In this document: positions 34,386-45,700 of the stretch, piece by piece | Layout of the letters: each line of letters opens with the position of its first letter | Numbering within the stretch: position 1 is the stretch's first letter | DNA from: Carallia brachiata | Taxonomy: Eukaryota; Streptophyta; Magnoliopsida; Malpighiales; Rhizophoraceae | Reading direction: 5' to 3' | Length of the DNA: 64,000 bases | Assembly: GCA_021464245.1 (NCBI GenBank) | Contig: JADCRB010000075.1 | Location: forward strand, 744,001 to 808,000 | Made by a program: the position numbers and the translations under genes | Notes under the pieces: generated by a model | What the model was told of the DNA's origin: nothing | Seen by the model: the letters and a program-made list of their open reading frames with translations, nothing else | Databases searched by the model: none

Positions 34386-36122
34386 TGGTTAATACCCGAG
34401 AAACAGCCAAAGCTGCTATCAAGCCCACTTCTGAAATAGATGAGATTCGAGTTGAAGTTCACGCCGCACAATCTGCCTATCAGTCTGACATGAACGGCCT
34501 TAGAAATGACTTCTAATTTGCCCACCGAACTGAATGCCATTTTAAAACGTTTGGATAAACAGCCAGTAGACAAATCTGTTGGACAGCCAATTGGGGCAAC
34601 CCATGTTGAGGGTTCTGTCAATGCCCATTTTCCTACGCCTCACCCACAGGATCCTAGGAATTTAGTCACCCCAAGACCAACTGTTAGGTTTCCCCCCGAT
34701 GGAAATCTACATGGACCTATTATGAAGAGGATTTTTATCACGATGCATTTCCTACACGTCATGTCCCTAGGGGTACACGTAGGCATCCTATTCATGAATT
34801 GCATGATGATGTGCGTGATGATTTGCGTGATGATGTTCATACTCGAGTTCATGATAGGTATCATAGGCCACAGCGCATGCATGCACGTCCAGATCACAAT
34901 GACATCATTAGGAAGATCAAGTTCGATGCTCCTGAATTTAATGGTGAATTGAATGCTGAAGTGTTTCTTGACTCGCTTGATAGTTTAGAAGATTATTTTG
35001 CATGGTATGACATGAATGATTTTGAGCGTGTTCAATTTGCAAAGATGAAATTGGTAGGGTCAGCTAGAAAATTCTAGCAGAATGAGCTTCGTAGAGCTGA
35101 ACATTTAAGCGAGCCTCCTATCATCTTATGGGAAGTCATGAAAATGAAGCTAAAAGCTAAGTATGTTCCCTCCTACAATAGGAGTCAACTCTATTCTCAG
35201 CTTCTAAATCTTAGGCAAATAACTTCTAGCGGTACTTCTTACATGTCTAAATTCGAAGAGCTTCTGCTTAGATGTAAATTGTATGAAGATCTTTACCTCA
35301 CTCTAAACCGTTTTTTTAATGGTCTCAAGCCTGGAAATCCAAAAGGAGATTCTCTTACTTGGTCCTGATTCTTTGGAAGAAGCTTATCGCAAGGCTTTAG
35401 AGGTTGAGAAATACATCAAGACCTCTTCATTCACGCGCTCGTCCCCCTCTGTTGGAGTGCGCGCAACCAAAACCTCCTTTTCTTCTGGTTCCATTTCTCA
35501 AGTCAAACTTGTCAATCCTTCCGCTTCTTTGCACTATACTCCTTCCACTTCTCATCCGATACGCTCTGCTCCCGAATCTCGTGCGAGTAACACTTCCGTT
35601 GAGTGTTTTCGTTGCCATAAAAAGGGTCACATTGCCTCTCGTTGTTCCGATCGTGCTCTCATTATGGATAAGGAGTCTGATGATCTCTCAGGGAGCAAAA
35701 ATCAAGTTGTTGATCCCTTAGAGTACTCTGGTGAAGATGATGAATTCATTGAGGACTTTGTGGATGATGACCAGTATTGTACTGTTGTTAGGTGTGTTTT
35801 GTCTACTGTTGTAGACAATGATACGTGGAAACGAACAAGCATATTCCACACTTACATTCGATTTGGAGATCGCAGTTGTAAGTTGGTTATTGATGGAAGG
35901 AGTACCATGAATGTTGTTGCGAAATCTGCTCTTTTACGATTAAACCTTAAGGCAGAACCACATCCACAACCATTCCGTGTAGCTTGGGTAAATAAAACCA
36001 CCTTACTAGTCACTGAGCGGTGTTTAGTGCCCATCCAGTTAGGTAACTATAAGGATAAAATTTATTGTGATGTTCTGCCTGGATGTAGCTCATATTCTCT
36101 TAGGTCGTCCTGGGCTCTATGA
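34386..36122 (+). pseudogene. Gypsy gag and protease region
   Basis: The gag start (MVNTRETAK) at 34386 stops after about 43 codons at 34514. The capsid-like part follows in other frames (FDAPEFNGELNAEVFLDSL, then FEELLLRCKLYEDL), interrupted by a stop near 35077 and a frameshift near 35340. A CCHC zinc knuckle (CFRCHKKGHIASRC) lies near 35603-35645, and a retropepsin-like part near 35870-36110. The protease active-site triplet region reads DGRST where DSGST or DSGCT is usual, so even this part would be inactive. Confidence 0.85.
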
Positions 36123-37217
36123 CCTTAATGTGACCAATCATGGTCAGGAGAATACTTATGTCTTTAAGTATGAAGGCAAGAATATCATTCTGAACCCAGC
36201 TAAGCCCTTTGTTAAGGACACAAGGCCGAAACCCAAATCTCTTCCCCCTGTTTCTGCCAATAAAGGTCTTCACATTTTAGATCATAAGGTCTTTGAAAGG
36301 CTTCCCCCTGTTTCTGCCAATAAAGGTCTTCACATTTTAGATCATAAGGTCTTTGAAAGGGAGTTAGGGAATAATGACTATTTGATAGTTGTTGTTTCCA
36401 AAGAGGTTATTCCACATTCGAGCACACCTCGAGCTGTTCTTCCTTCTGCTTTTGATAAATTACTCAAGGAATTTGTGGATATTATGCCTGATGACCTTCT
36501 AAGGAGCTCCCACCCATGCGAGACATACAGCATGCATTGACTTAGTTCCTGGTTCACAGTTAACTAATCTTCCACACTATAAGATGAACCCAAAGGAACG
36601 TGAAGAGTTAAATAGGCAAGTAGAAGAATCCTATTCTGAGTCAGCCCGACTTCAATAAGGTGTTTGAAGTTGCTTGTGATGCTTTGGGAGTTGGCATTAG
36701 AGGAGTCCTGAGTTAGGAAGGACACCCCATCGCTTTTTTCAGCAAAAAACTCAATGAAGCGAAGCAGAGGTACTCTACATATGATAAGGAGTTTTATGCT
36801 GTTGTTCAATCTTTGCGTCATTGGAGGTACTATTTGCTTCTTAAGGAGTTTGTTTTGTTTTCTGACCATCAAACTTTACGTTATTTGAATTCTCAGAAGA
36901 AATTAAATGCTAAGCATGCTAAATGGGTTGAATTTCTTAATGAGTATTCTTTTGTGCTTAAACATTGTTCTGGTATAGAAAACAAAGCTGTTGATGCTCT
37001 GAGTAGAGTTGTATGTGTTCTTCAAGAGTTTCATGCTCATGTTGTAAGTTTTGAGAGATTGCATGATGAGTACCCTACTTGTCCTGATTTTGGTCTTATA
37101 TTTCAGTCTGTTTGTGAATACAATTGTAGGGACTATGTTGATTTTGTTGTGCATGATGGATTTCTATTTAGAATAATAAGTTGTGTATTCCACGTATATC
37201 ATTCCGTGACTTTTTAG
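36067..37217 (+). pseudogene. Gypsy polyprotein: linker and RNase H, RT core deleted
   Basis: After the protease comes a linker with a perfect 60-bp duplication (36241-36300 equals 36301-36360). The beginning of the RT region ([13 protein letters not shown]) is visible near 36570, and the sequence then jumps near 36632 directly to the RNase H part (FEVACDALGVG, then FFSKKLNEAKQRYSTYDKEF, FSDHQTLRYL). The reverse-transcriptase palm with its DD motif is absent, so about 0.7-0.8 kb is lost compared with a normal element. Several stops and shifts are present. Confidence 0.88.
36241..36360 (+). repeat. Perfect 60-bp tandem duplication inside the gypsy element
   Basis: Bases 36241-36300 and 36301-36360 are identical in every position. 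The duplication is in frame (20 codons). Confidence 0.97.
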
Positions 37218-38560
37218 TTTGGGAAATGCATGCTGGTGGATTAGCTGGTCATTTAGGAAGGGATAAGACCATTGCACTTGTTGAGGATAGGTTTTACTGG
37301 CCTTCCTTGAAGAGAGATGTGTCTAGAATTGTGTCACAGTGTCACACTTGTCAAGTTGCTAAGGTTAAAAAGCATAACATTGGTTTGTACACACCACTTC
37401 CTGTTCCACATGCACCTTGGCGTGATGTTAGTATGGATTTTGTGCTTGGTTTGCCTAGGACAGTTCGTGGTAATGATTGCATCCTTGTGGTTGTGGATAG
37501 ATTCTCTAAAATGGCTCATTTCATTCCATATAATAAGTCCACTGATGCATCTCATGTTACAAAATTATTTTTCAGAGAAATTGTTAGATTGCACGGTTTA
37601 CCTGTTTCCATTGTGTCTGATAGAGATGTTAAATTTGTGAGTTATTTTTGGAAAAAACTTTGGAAATTGTTTGGGACTTGTTTAAAATTTTCATCTGCAT
37701 TTCATCCTCAAACAGATGGTCAAATTGAGTAGTTAACCGAAGTTTGGGAGACTTACTTAGGTGTCTTGTGGGTGAAAAACAAGGTAATTGAAACTTGATT
37801 TTACCAACAGCTGAGTTTGCCTACAATAATTCTGTTAATCGTTCTACTGGTAAGAGTCCATTTGAGATTGTACATGGTTATACCCCTCGCACACCTATTG
37901 ACCTCGTTCCCCTTCCTCTTGATCTTCGTTATTCTGAGCCTGCTGAAAATTTTGCTACACACATTCATAACTTGCATGCTTAGATTAGGCGCAAGATTGT
38001 TTTAAGTAATGTTGATTATAAGCTTGCTGCTGATGTACATCGTCGAGATAAACAATTTCATGTTGGTGATTTTGTCATGGTTCGCATCCGTCCTGAGCGA
38101 TTATCTAAAAATAAGCCCAAAAAGTTGCAAGCTCGAGCTATTGGCCCATACTCCATCATTGAAAAACTTGGACCTAATGCATATTTACTTGATTTACCAG
38201 CTGACTTGAATATTAGTCATATTTTCGATGTGGAGGATTTGATACCTCACCGAGGCACTTTCGAGCCTCCTTTGCTGCCTTCTAGTCTCTCTGCAGGTAT
38301 AGCTGTGCCAAAGGCACCTACTTTTGCTACACGTGCCGGGGATATTGAGACTATCCTGGATGATGAGTACGTTGCTTCTTCTTATGGAGGATTTCGACGT
38401 TTTCTTATTCAGTGGACAGGTCGTCCTGCCTCTGATGCTACTGGGGTTCCTGAGGATGATCTCCGATTGATGGATCCTGAGTTGATGCTTACTTGGCGTC
38501 TTCCTCGACGGAGTCGAGTTCTTTTCAACCGGAGGGGAATGATGCAGTTGCAGTTGCTGA
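37180..38560 (+). pseudogene. Gypsy integrase and chromodomain-like C-terminus
   Basis: A zinc-binding H2C2 part ([11 protein letters not shown]), then the catalytic core with MDFVLGLP and VSDRDVKF, up to HPQTDGQ, where a frame break near 37730 removes the usual continuation. Reading resumes in other frames (AEFAYNNSVNRSTGKSPFE, stop at 37981, then RIRPERLSKNKPKKL). The C-terminal part, from about 38340, resembles a chromodomain (RRFLIQWTGRPASDAT), with Gly in place of the expected Trp after the T. The chromodomain points to the chromovirus branch of Ty3/gypsy. Confidence 0.88.
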
Positions 38561-38908
38561 TAGGGATTTCTTTCCCGGAAGAAATTCTAAAAGTTTCGGT
38601 CCACGTAGGATAGAATTTGTTATTTAGTTATTAGATTCTATTTAATTTAGGACGTGTTAACTACGTGTTTATTTATCAGTTATTTCTATAATTATCTTTT
38701 AGCAGTTATTTGTTTTCGTTTAGGATTTATCTGTTGATCTTTATAAATAGAGCTTGAACCTTTATTGTTTTTCAGACTTATGCAATTGAATATTAATTAT
38801 AGCAAATTTTCTCTCGAGTGAATTCTCGTTTTTTTTTGGTGATTCCCGAGTGATTAGTTGTCGGGTGGATTCCTGACTTAGGTTGTTCTTCCTATTCGTC
38901 CTACATCA
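38540..38908 (+). repeat. 3' LTR of the gypsy element
   Basis: Matches 33007-33376 with scattered substitutions. Followed by the ATAAC target duplication. Confidence 0.95.
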
Positions 38909-38913
38909 ATAAC

Positions 38914-39178
38914 TCAATTAATATAACAATTATCATTGCGAACGAAGATCTTAAATTCGGATTCTAACTGAAGCTAATATAAAATAATAATAATAAAATT
39001 ACATTTTTAGAAGAAGAAGTGTTTGAAATATTGTCTAAATGTAACTAGTCGGATAATAATAATAATATTCTTCTTATAATTAGTTGAATTTGCAATCCAA
39101 TCAATTATATATTAAATTCAACCAATTATATTCGGATAATATTTTAAATATTTTTTCTTTGAAAATATAACAATGTTC

Positions 39179-39214
<36 letters not shown>

Positions 39215-39786
39215 TTCATTCTTCATACATTGCTGATCGTAACCGAGCGGAGCATTAAAATAGTTTGGTTGACTAGCTTCTTGATTTGCAATCACTTGAA
39301 GACACTACCCTGGGTTAAAGTAACCTTCATTCGCAGCCAATATTAACGACTTGCTACAAAATGAGCCCCCGAGCACTCCATTCGGTAGAACAATAACCAT
39401 TTTCAGAAATACTTTTGAACGTGAGATAATGCTTGCGTGGTTGATATAACGTAATTTAAACTGTAAAAAAAATATTACGTTTAGAAAAATATAAAAAAAA
39501 TAAATTATTAGATATTATTAAGTTAATTATATACTTATTATATATAAAAATAAATAAATTATTAAATATTATTATACTAATTATGTACGTCTTATATATG
39601 TCTAACTAAACATATATACAACTAAAAATTAATGCATGATGCCTTGCAAATATTTAATTTTATGTATCATTTGGTCAAAATGGTGAACATAGAGGCAGGT
39701 TTAATATTTTTCAACTCCATAATTAACCTTGGATTACAACAAATAATAAACATCAATAACAATGTGGCAACAACAAAATTTAAAAT
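38914..39786. other. AT-rich intergenic DNA with (TAA)n microsatellite
   Basis: No gene is seen. A TAA/ATA trinucleotide tract of about 35 bases lies at 39179-39213. The rest is low-complexity AT-rich sequence and the 3' flank of the arabinogalactan-protein gene. Confidence 0.7.
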
Positions 39787-40997
39787 CTAAGAAATTCCGA
39801 AAGCCAAGGCTGTTCCAATACCCAGCAATAGCCCACCCAGTGGGACCCGCTCCTCACACATGGATCTAGCACCCGACTCGTCGTTTATTGAGCGCTCTGC
39901 TGCTGGTGCCGGCGAGGAAGTATTTGGCGACGCGCTTGGCGGGCTACCACTTGATGGGAAGACCATTGGGGTTCCGGCCGGCGTTTCTGAACTGGACGGA
40001 ATGTTCCCCGATGCCTCTGGGGTCGCAGCGCCACTAGGGCCCTCAGACGTAGTGGGAGCTCCGACTGGAGATGTCAAGACCGGAGTGGGAACCGGCACCG
40101 GAGGATTCGCTGGAGATAAATTTGGAGGCGACCCACTTGGAGACGGCGTACCCTCTGGGGTCGCAGCCCCACTAGGGCCTTCAGACGTAGTTGGAGCCCC
40201 GACCGGAGATGTCACTGCCGGTGTGGGAACCAATGTCGGAGGATTCGCCGGAGACAAATTCGGAGGCGACCCACTTGAAGACGGCGTAGCCGCCTCTGGG
40301 GTCGCAGCGCCACTAGGGCCCCCAGACGTAGTCGGAGCCCCGACTGGAGATGTCACCGCCGGTATGGGAACCGCTGTCGGAGGATTCGCTGGAGACAAAT
40401 TCGGAGGCGACCCACTTGGAGATGGCGTAGCCTCTGGGGTCGCAGCGCTACTAGGGCCCCCCGACGTAGTCGGAGCCCCGGCTGGAGATGTCACTACCGG
40501 CGTGGGAACCGATGCCGGAGGATTCGCTGGAGACAAATTCGGAGGCGACCCACTTGAAGACGGTGTAGCAGCAGCCGGCGGTTGAACTGCCGGCGAGTTC
40601 TCCGTTTGAGAAGGCGGCAATGCAGGAGCGATTGCGGGAGGATTCGATGCCACCGGGGCAATTGCGGGAGAAAGGGGAACAGATGGCGTGACGACGGGAG
40701 AAGTGGGCGTCGTCGCAGGAGAGGCTTCCGGAGGCGGCGCTGGAGAATTCGAAGGGGACGGGGCAGAATCTGGCAGGGAAGTGGTCGGAGACGTCGCCGG
40801 AGTGCGTGCCGGAGGAGTGGCGGTAGATCTCGCCGGAGAACTCTTCGGAGAATGAGAGATTGGAGCGGGCGGAGGCGTTGCTTTCGCGGGTGAAGGAGAC
40901 GGCGCAGCCGCATTGTCTGCTTCTACTGTGAAACTAATGTTCAAAAGACACAAACAGAGACAAGAACAAGAAGTAGAGAAATTCTGTCCAACATCAT
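39787..40997 (-). CDS. Classical arabinogalactan protein, Pro/Ala/Ser/Thr-rich, GPI-anchor-like end
   Basis: Arabinogalactan proteins are heavily O-glycosylated cell-surface and wall proteins. The long minus-strand frame (39787 to about 40953) is almost wholly Pro, Ala, Ser, Thr and Gly with many AP, SP and TP dipeptides, the sites of Hyp-O-glycosylation. It includes four tandem repeats of 46-47 residues (138-141 bp; repeat starts near 40103, 40241, 40382, 40520; core GSPPNLSPANPP ... GAPTTSGGPS). The tail has a polar stretch followed by a hydrophobic end (VPLGGLLLGIGTALAFGIS) typical of a GPI-anchor signal. The expected N-terminal signal peptide (MLDRISLLLVLVSVCVF) is present from the ATGs at 40992-40997 but is one base out of frame with the rest near 40950. 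This is either a real 1-bp deletion or a sequence error. Without the signal peptide the protein would not be secreted. Confidence 0.85.
40090..40560 (-). repeat. In-frame tandem repeats in the arabinogalactan protein
   Basis: Four copies spaced 138, 141 and 138 bp, recognisable by GGATTCGC(T/C)GGAGA(T/C)AAATT. Length differences are multiples of three, so the frame is conserved. Confidence 0.9.
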
Positions 40998-41187
40998 CTT
41001 CTTCTGTCTGTCCGAAACCGACAGTGTAATAACAAATTTCAAGATTTGCAAGAATGTTTGTTTACTCGAAATTTGCAAGAAGCCAAGAACATTGGTTTTT
41101 TTTTTTTTTTGACGATTCTTGAATTTGATTATTGGAGTGGACTGCGGATGAGGGTTCTTGGAAAAATAAAAATTGTATATATAACGC

Positions 41188-41219
41188 TAGAGAGAGAGAG
41201 AGAGAGAGGGGGGGGGGGG
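41188..41219. repeat. (GA)n followed by a G-run
   Basis: A GA tract runs into about twelve G. It lies about 190 bp upstream of the arabinogalactan-protein start, in its promoter region. Homopolymer length is unreliable here. Confidence 0.85.
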
Positions 41220-42716
41220 TTGGGTAAGTAAATGAGACCGAAATTCCAAAACGTTGTGGTGTTTGGAGGGTTGCGAAGGGGAACTGTGAGTCATGTGACC
41301 GTTGGGATGGGACTGGTGGGGAGCGATAAACCGGCTATAGTAGCCGTTACGTGTAAAGGAATTGAATTGGCTTCACCCACTTGTTCTTGTTGTCGGTCGA
41401 GTGCTTGAATTAAAAATTTTTTTCTTTTTTAAAAGAAAAGGAAATGGTCAACGTTTGAATTCTGCAAATAACTAAAAAGACGGGATTTTGTGACAATATA
41501 CCTAAACAAATAATTTTCTAGACACCCAAAACGCATCCATAAAAAAATGCAATACAAAAATAGTGATTCAAACTGTTAAATTAATAAAATATATTAAATT
41601 TAAAATTATATATATAAATTATTAAAAATTAATTTTATATTTCACTAAATATATTCACAGTCTATATGATCATAATCAGAAGACAAAAAAAATATGTTTT
41701 TGTGTAATGATTAATGAATTTGAGTGAGCATTTTTTTTAAAAAAAAAGAAAAGACAATCATATTGAGTATTCTCTTACGTATAATTAATTCGAATTTTAT
41801 AATTAATTAATTCTAATTCAAATTGGAGTTCAATTCTTCCAATATCCACTTCTATCGTAACATTGTGGCTGCAATTGTACTCGTGTTACCGAAATTTGGA
41901 ACTCTAGATGACTAAGTTGTCGACAAGTGGCAAAATTTCAGACACTTAAGCAAGCATCCTGTTGTAATCAAGATCAATGTGACCACGCTCTAAGCACCTT
42001 TCCAAACGAATATGTGCTAAGTTTTTGCTATTTCTTCCCACAAATTCTCCGTGGTCTTCTGATGGGAAGCAGGCAAGCAAATACAGCATTAACAAAGAAC
42101 CACATGAACCATTCACCTACACCCACCCAAAGGGAATGTGAGGCAATGAAAGCCAAATGTGTCTGTCATGCATCAATGGGTCGCCCGTTGCAAACAATGG
42201 CTGCCATCTGCCCCACAAGGACACAAACAGAATACAGGGCTGTTGCACTGTGACTCACAACTGTACGTAAAACTCTAAGAAGGGGAACAAAAGGACTGTC
42301 ACAATACACAAGACTCTCACATTTGTGGAGTATGGGCGAGATTCAAATGAAATCAACCTTTTTGACAAAGGCCGCACATAAACCTTTGACAAGGAAAGAA
42401 CAAAATAAAATAAGATAAAAGATAACAACCTAATCAGCTATGCAGCAAACAAGCTGGATAACATGAGATTCATAAAATACAAGATGCAAGTATAATAACT
42501 AACCACTGCAAAGTTAAAGGTCGGTTAAACTTAGAGGGGAAACAATTCCTACAACATATGTTCATGCCATCCAAGTTTGATCCTCATTTTAGTAGTTTAC
42601 CGCGTCCAGTTAATATTAACTTCTATTTTTCCAGCAAAAATAAACACTAACAATAAATTACAGCCAGAGGACATAAATAGCTACACTACTTTCAGGCAGT
42701 CATGTTGCGCGCTATT
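41220..42716. other. Intergenic region, no gene recognised
   Basis: AT-rich sequence between the arabinogalactan-protein promoter and the DEK 3' end. A plus-strand open frame at 41927-42253 has no recognisable domain. The end presumably contains the DEK 3'-UTR. Confidence 0.6.
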
Positions 42717-45700
42717 TCAGGCTTGGACCTCTTGATCAGCAGATTGGGTTTCATCCTTCTCGGCATCACCTTCTCCATCTTCCTCCTCCGCTAATTTGGT
42801 GAGCTCATCTTGGATCATGAGCTTTATATCTGCCTTTCTTGCCATGAGATCTGAGCTAAATTGCTCAGCTGAAAAATGGGTACAAATCTTTCAGAAACCA
42901 CAGACAGGATCCAACCATACATTTTAGTCTCAATCTACGGATCAACAAATGTAGGAAGGGGGAACAGGAAAAAAGCATCACGAATAGGGGGCAAATTGGA
43001 ATGAAAGTTATCATATATCGAGTGTGACCACCTAAGGAGTATTGTGATCACATCAAAAAGCCTAGTCAAAAATCATTCTAAAAGAGGGCTTTTCTAACAG
43101 TGAACCATCACTCCATGAAACATAGAATCAATGAGAGATGAAAGCCATGAAAACACAGATAAAGGCAGTTTCAAATATACCATTTCTTTTACAGTATGTA
43201 ACATGATGATTCAAGTAGGTTGATCAAAAATGCTGCGTCCAATTTGGGACAAAAGCTTAGAAAGCCCAGCCCAAATTTTCTTTTCTTTTTTTTTTCTTTT
43301 TTCTGATTTATTCTTGCAAATAAAAGGACAAAAAAAAACACACACACACAGAGCAAATAAAGTGAAGAATGCTTACCGAGCAGCTTAAGAATATCAGTAA
43401 ATGTGGCCTGCAGATAACAACAAATGAAAGCTAACATTTAGGACAAACCCATAAACCACTGTAAACAGGCATCACCCAAAAATTGAAAGTGGACAAGAAA
43501 TTGCAGGAAAAGAGCCTGCAGTCTTGACAGAGAGATACAAAGAGATCCAACACCCACAACCACAGAAAACAAATGAAAAAAAGGATGCGACCAGTATCCA
43601 AGGTAGTATCAAATCTCACCGTGTTGAAATCCACCTTCTTAAGAATCTCACAAATGGCATCTCTGAGCTCGTCATCACTTGGCATCACCTTCTTCCCTTT
43701 AACCTTCTCCTTCCCCCTTGCAGCCTTTTTACCTGTTGTGCAGAGAAAAAAGTTTTTTTAGGGGGAATAGCACTTACAAGTAGTTAAAGAATAACGTAGA
43801 CATTTCTTTAAAGTGGAATAGCAGACATTAATGAAATCTACAAATAGATTACTTAGGATTCAATTGTTCAGATCCGATCAATAGAAAAGCATCAACCATT
43901 TCTCCAGAGAATTAAATCCATCAAGAAACTACCACTGATTTACCTGCTCTTTCCTTTGAGGAAGATTTTGTTAGAGTTGAGGACTTCTCCTTACCTTGTC
44001 ATCCTTCTTTTTTCTCGATGAAACCTTTGCACTTGCATCACTGTCATCATCAGCCTGAGTGCCCTTCGATGAAGATTTTTTAGGCATTCTCTTCGGTGGA
44101 GGACTGGATTTATTAGCACAGAAATTTTCTTGGTTTTTGATTTTCCAGTAGTTTCCTTCTTTCTTGATGACGTTTTTGCACTTCTTTTGCGTTTTTTGGT
44201 GCCTTCTTCAGAGTCTTCTTCAGATTCATTTCTCTCCTCACTTTCAGAATGCTCAGGCACCTCAGCATTGGATTTCTCTGGAGTGCCATTTTCATTTTCT
44301 TCTTCAAACTTTTCTTCTTCTTCTTTTTCTTCTCCTTCTTCTTCTTCTTCTTCATCCTCTTCTTTTTCTTCTTCTGACTCATCTTCTGAATCAGGTAACC
44401 TCTTTCGTTCTGCTTTTGATGCATCCTCAACCTTTCTTCGACTCTGGAAAATATGCTGAACATGTTAAAACTGTACATGCACTAGTTTGGGACATAAAAC
44501 TTCTACTGTAAGATTGAATCACAGTAAAAGCAGTAGACCAATTACAAACTGCAAATTTTATAATGGTAATGTAGCTGGGAAAGAGAGATCATCATATACT
44601 TCACAAGCTAGCTGAAAAATTAGTAACAACCAGTTTCTGCCCAATTACACGATTAACTAGAAAAAAGCAACATATCCCTTGTCCAAAAAATCCCTCATCA
44701 CTTCTCTTTACCCCACTTCTCTTGTCCAACACAACACAAAATCCCTTGTCAAGTGCCAACAAAGGTGGGGGCGTTTTTTATTTTATTTTATTTTATTTTT
44801 GGTTGGGGCAACGAGAGAGAAAGAGAGAGAGAGAGAACAATGGCATAATTTATGGCAAGTGGCAGCAGGAAAAGTTCTAAAATCCCTGACAGGAAAAACA
44901 AGACTACATTAGAGTAACCATGAACTAGTGAACTAGAACTACGCAGCCATACCATCCATGCAATTGAATGCTAAAGGATAAAGAAGGTACCTTTGCAGAA
45001 CGGTTCGAACTTTTAGCCGCATTCTTGCGCTTAACGCTCCTGCTTCCCTGTTACAAACAAAAACATTTCAAATCTCAGTAGCCTGCTCATCCTAAGAAGG
45101 CTTCAATTTTAGTAAACTTATCCTTTAAACAATATGTAAGGGGTTCTCAAACCTTCTCTTTCTCAGCAAGTAAAACAGTAGTTGTCGCATGAGGGGCCAC
45201 CAAAAAGTCTATCAACTTGGTAACAAGATCTTCCTGCATGTACATTTTAAGCTCGTTCAAAAAGACAAAGTAATTGAAAGAAACAAGCAATTATTAGTAA
45301 TTAAACTAAAACATTTACACAAAAATCCCCTGAAAAGAATGAAACTATAGACTGACACCACGTAGCCCATGATAATAACAGTAGACATACCAAACCATAT
45401 GACAGCCATTCAGCTTATAAATCATTGGTTTTGCCCGTCTACTTGTATTGTCTTGAGGAAAGATTGCATATACAGTACAAGACATTGGAATCAGATTGAA
45501 ATTTTCAAGATAATCCACCTTGCAAAACTGCTATAGGGATTTGCAGCCACAAAAAGGCAAAAGGTCACCGACTAGGACTGGACAATCTCATATCAAAAAT
45601 GACAACAGAAACAATTGAATAAAAATAATAACTATGGTGAGTTCAAACTGAGACCTAATGCATACTGATGCCATATCAACCCACCTTCCTTGTCGTAGCC

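Larger units (their letters stand above)
33007..38908 (+). mobile_element. Ty3/gypsy chromodomain LTR retrotransposon, RT-deleted
   Basis: The 5' LTR is 33007-33376 (370 bp) and the 3' LTR is 38540-38908 (369 bp). Both start TGATGCAG and end CTACATCA. The 5-bp duplication ATAAC flanks the element (33002-33006 and 38909-38913). A primer-binding site TGGTATCAGAGC matching initiator tRNA-Met lies just after the 5' LTR, and a purine tract GGAGGGGAA just before the 3' LTR. Gag, protease, RNase H, integrase and a C-terminal chromodomain-like region can be read in order, but the reverse-transcriptase core is missing and frames are broken at many points. The two LTRs differ at more than ten positions in their first 120 bases, so the insertion is old. 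It is the only complete-ended LTR element in the window. Confidence 0.95.

Noticed and set aside
39179..39213. Regular short repeats checked as a possible CRISPR-like array
   Set aside because: It is a simple TAA microsatellite with no spacers; the organism is a plant.
39860..40893. Open frames antisense to or out of frame with the arabinogalactan protein (Arg-rich or Gly-rich)
   Set aside because: They mirror the Pro/Ala/Ser/Thr-rich repeat of the real gene on the other strand or in other frames.
41927..42253. Plus-strand open frame of 108 codons
   Set aside because: No recognisable domain, no splice context, and composition unlike the genes in the window.
44113..44511. Ser-, Leu- or Lys-rich frames in both directions over the DEK acidic exon
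   Set aside because: Shadows of the Glu/Lys-rich low-complexity DEK exon 8.
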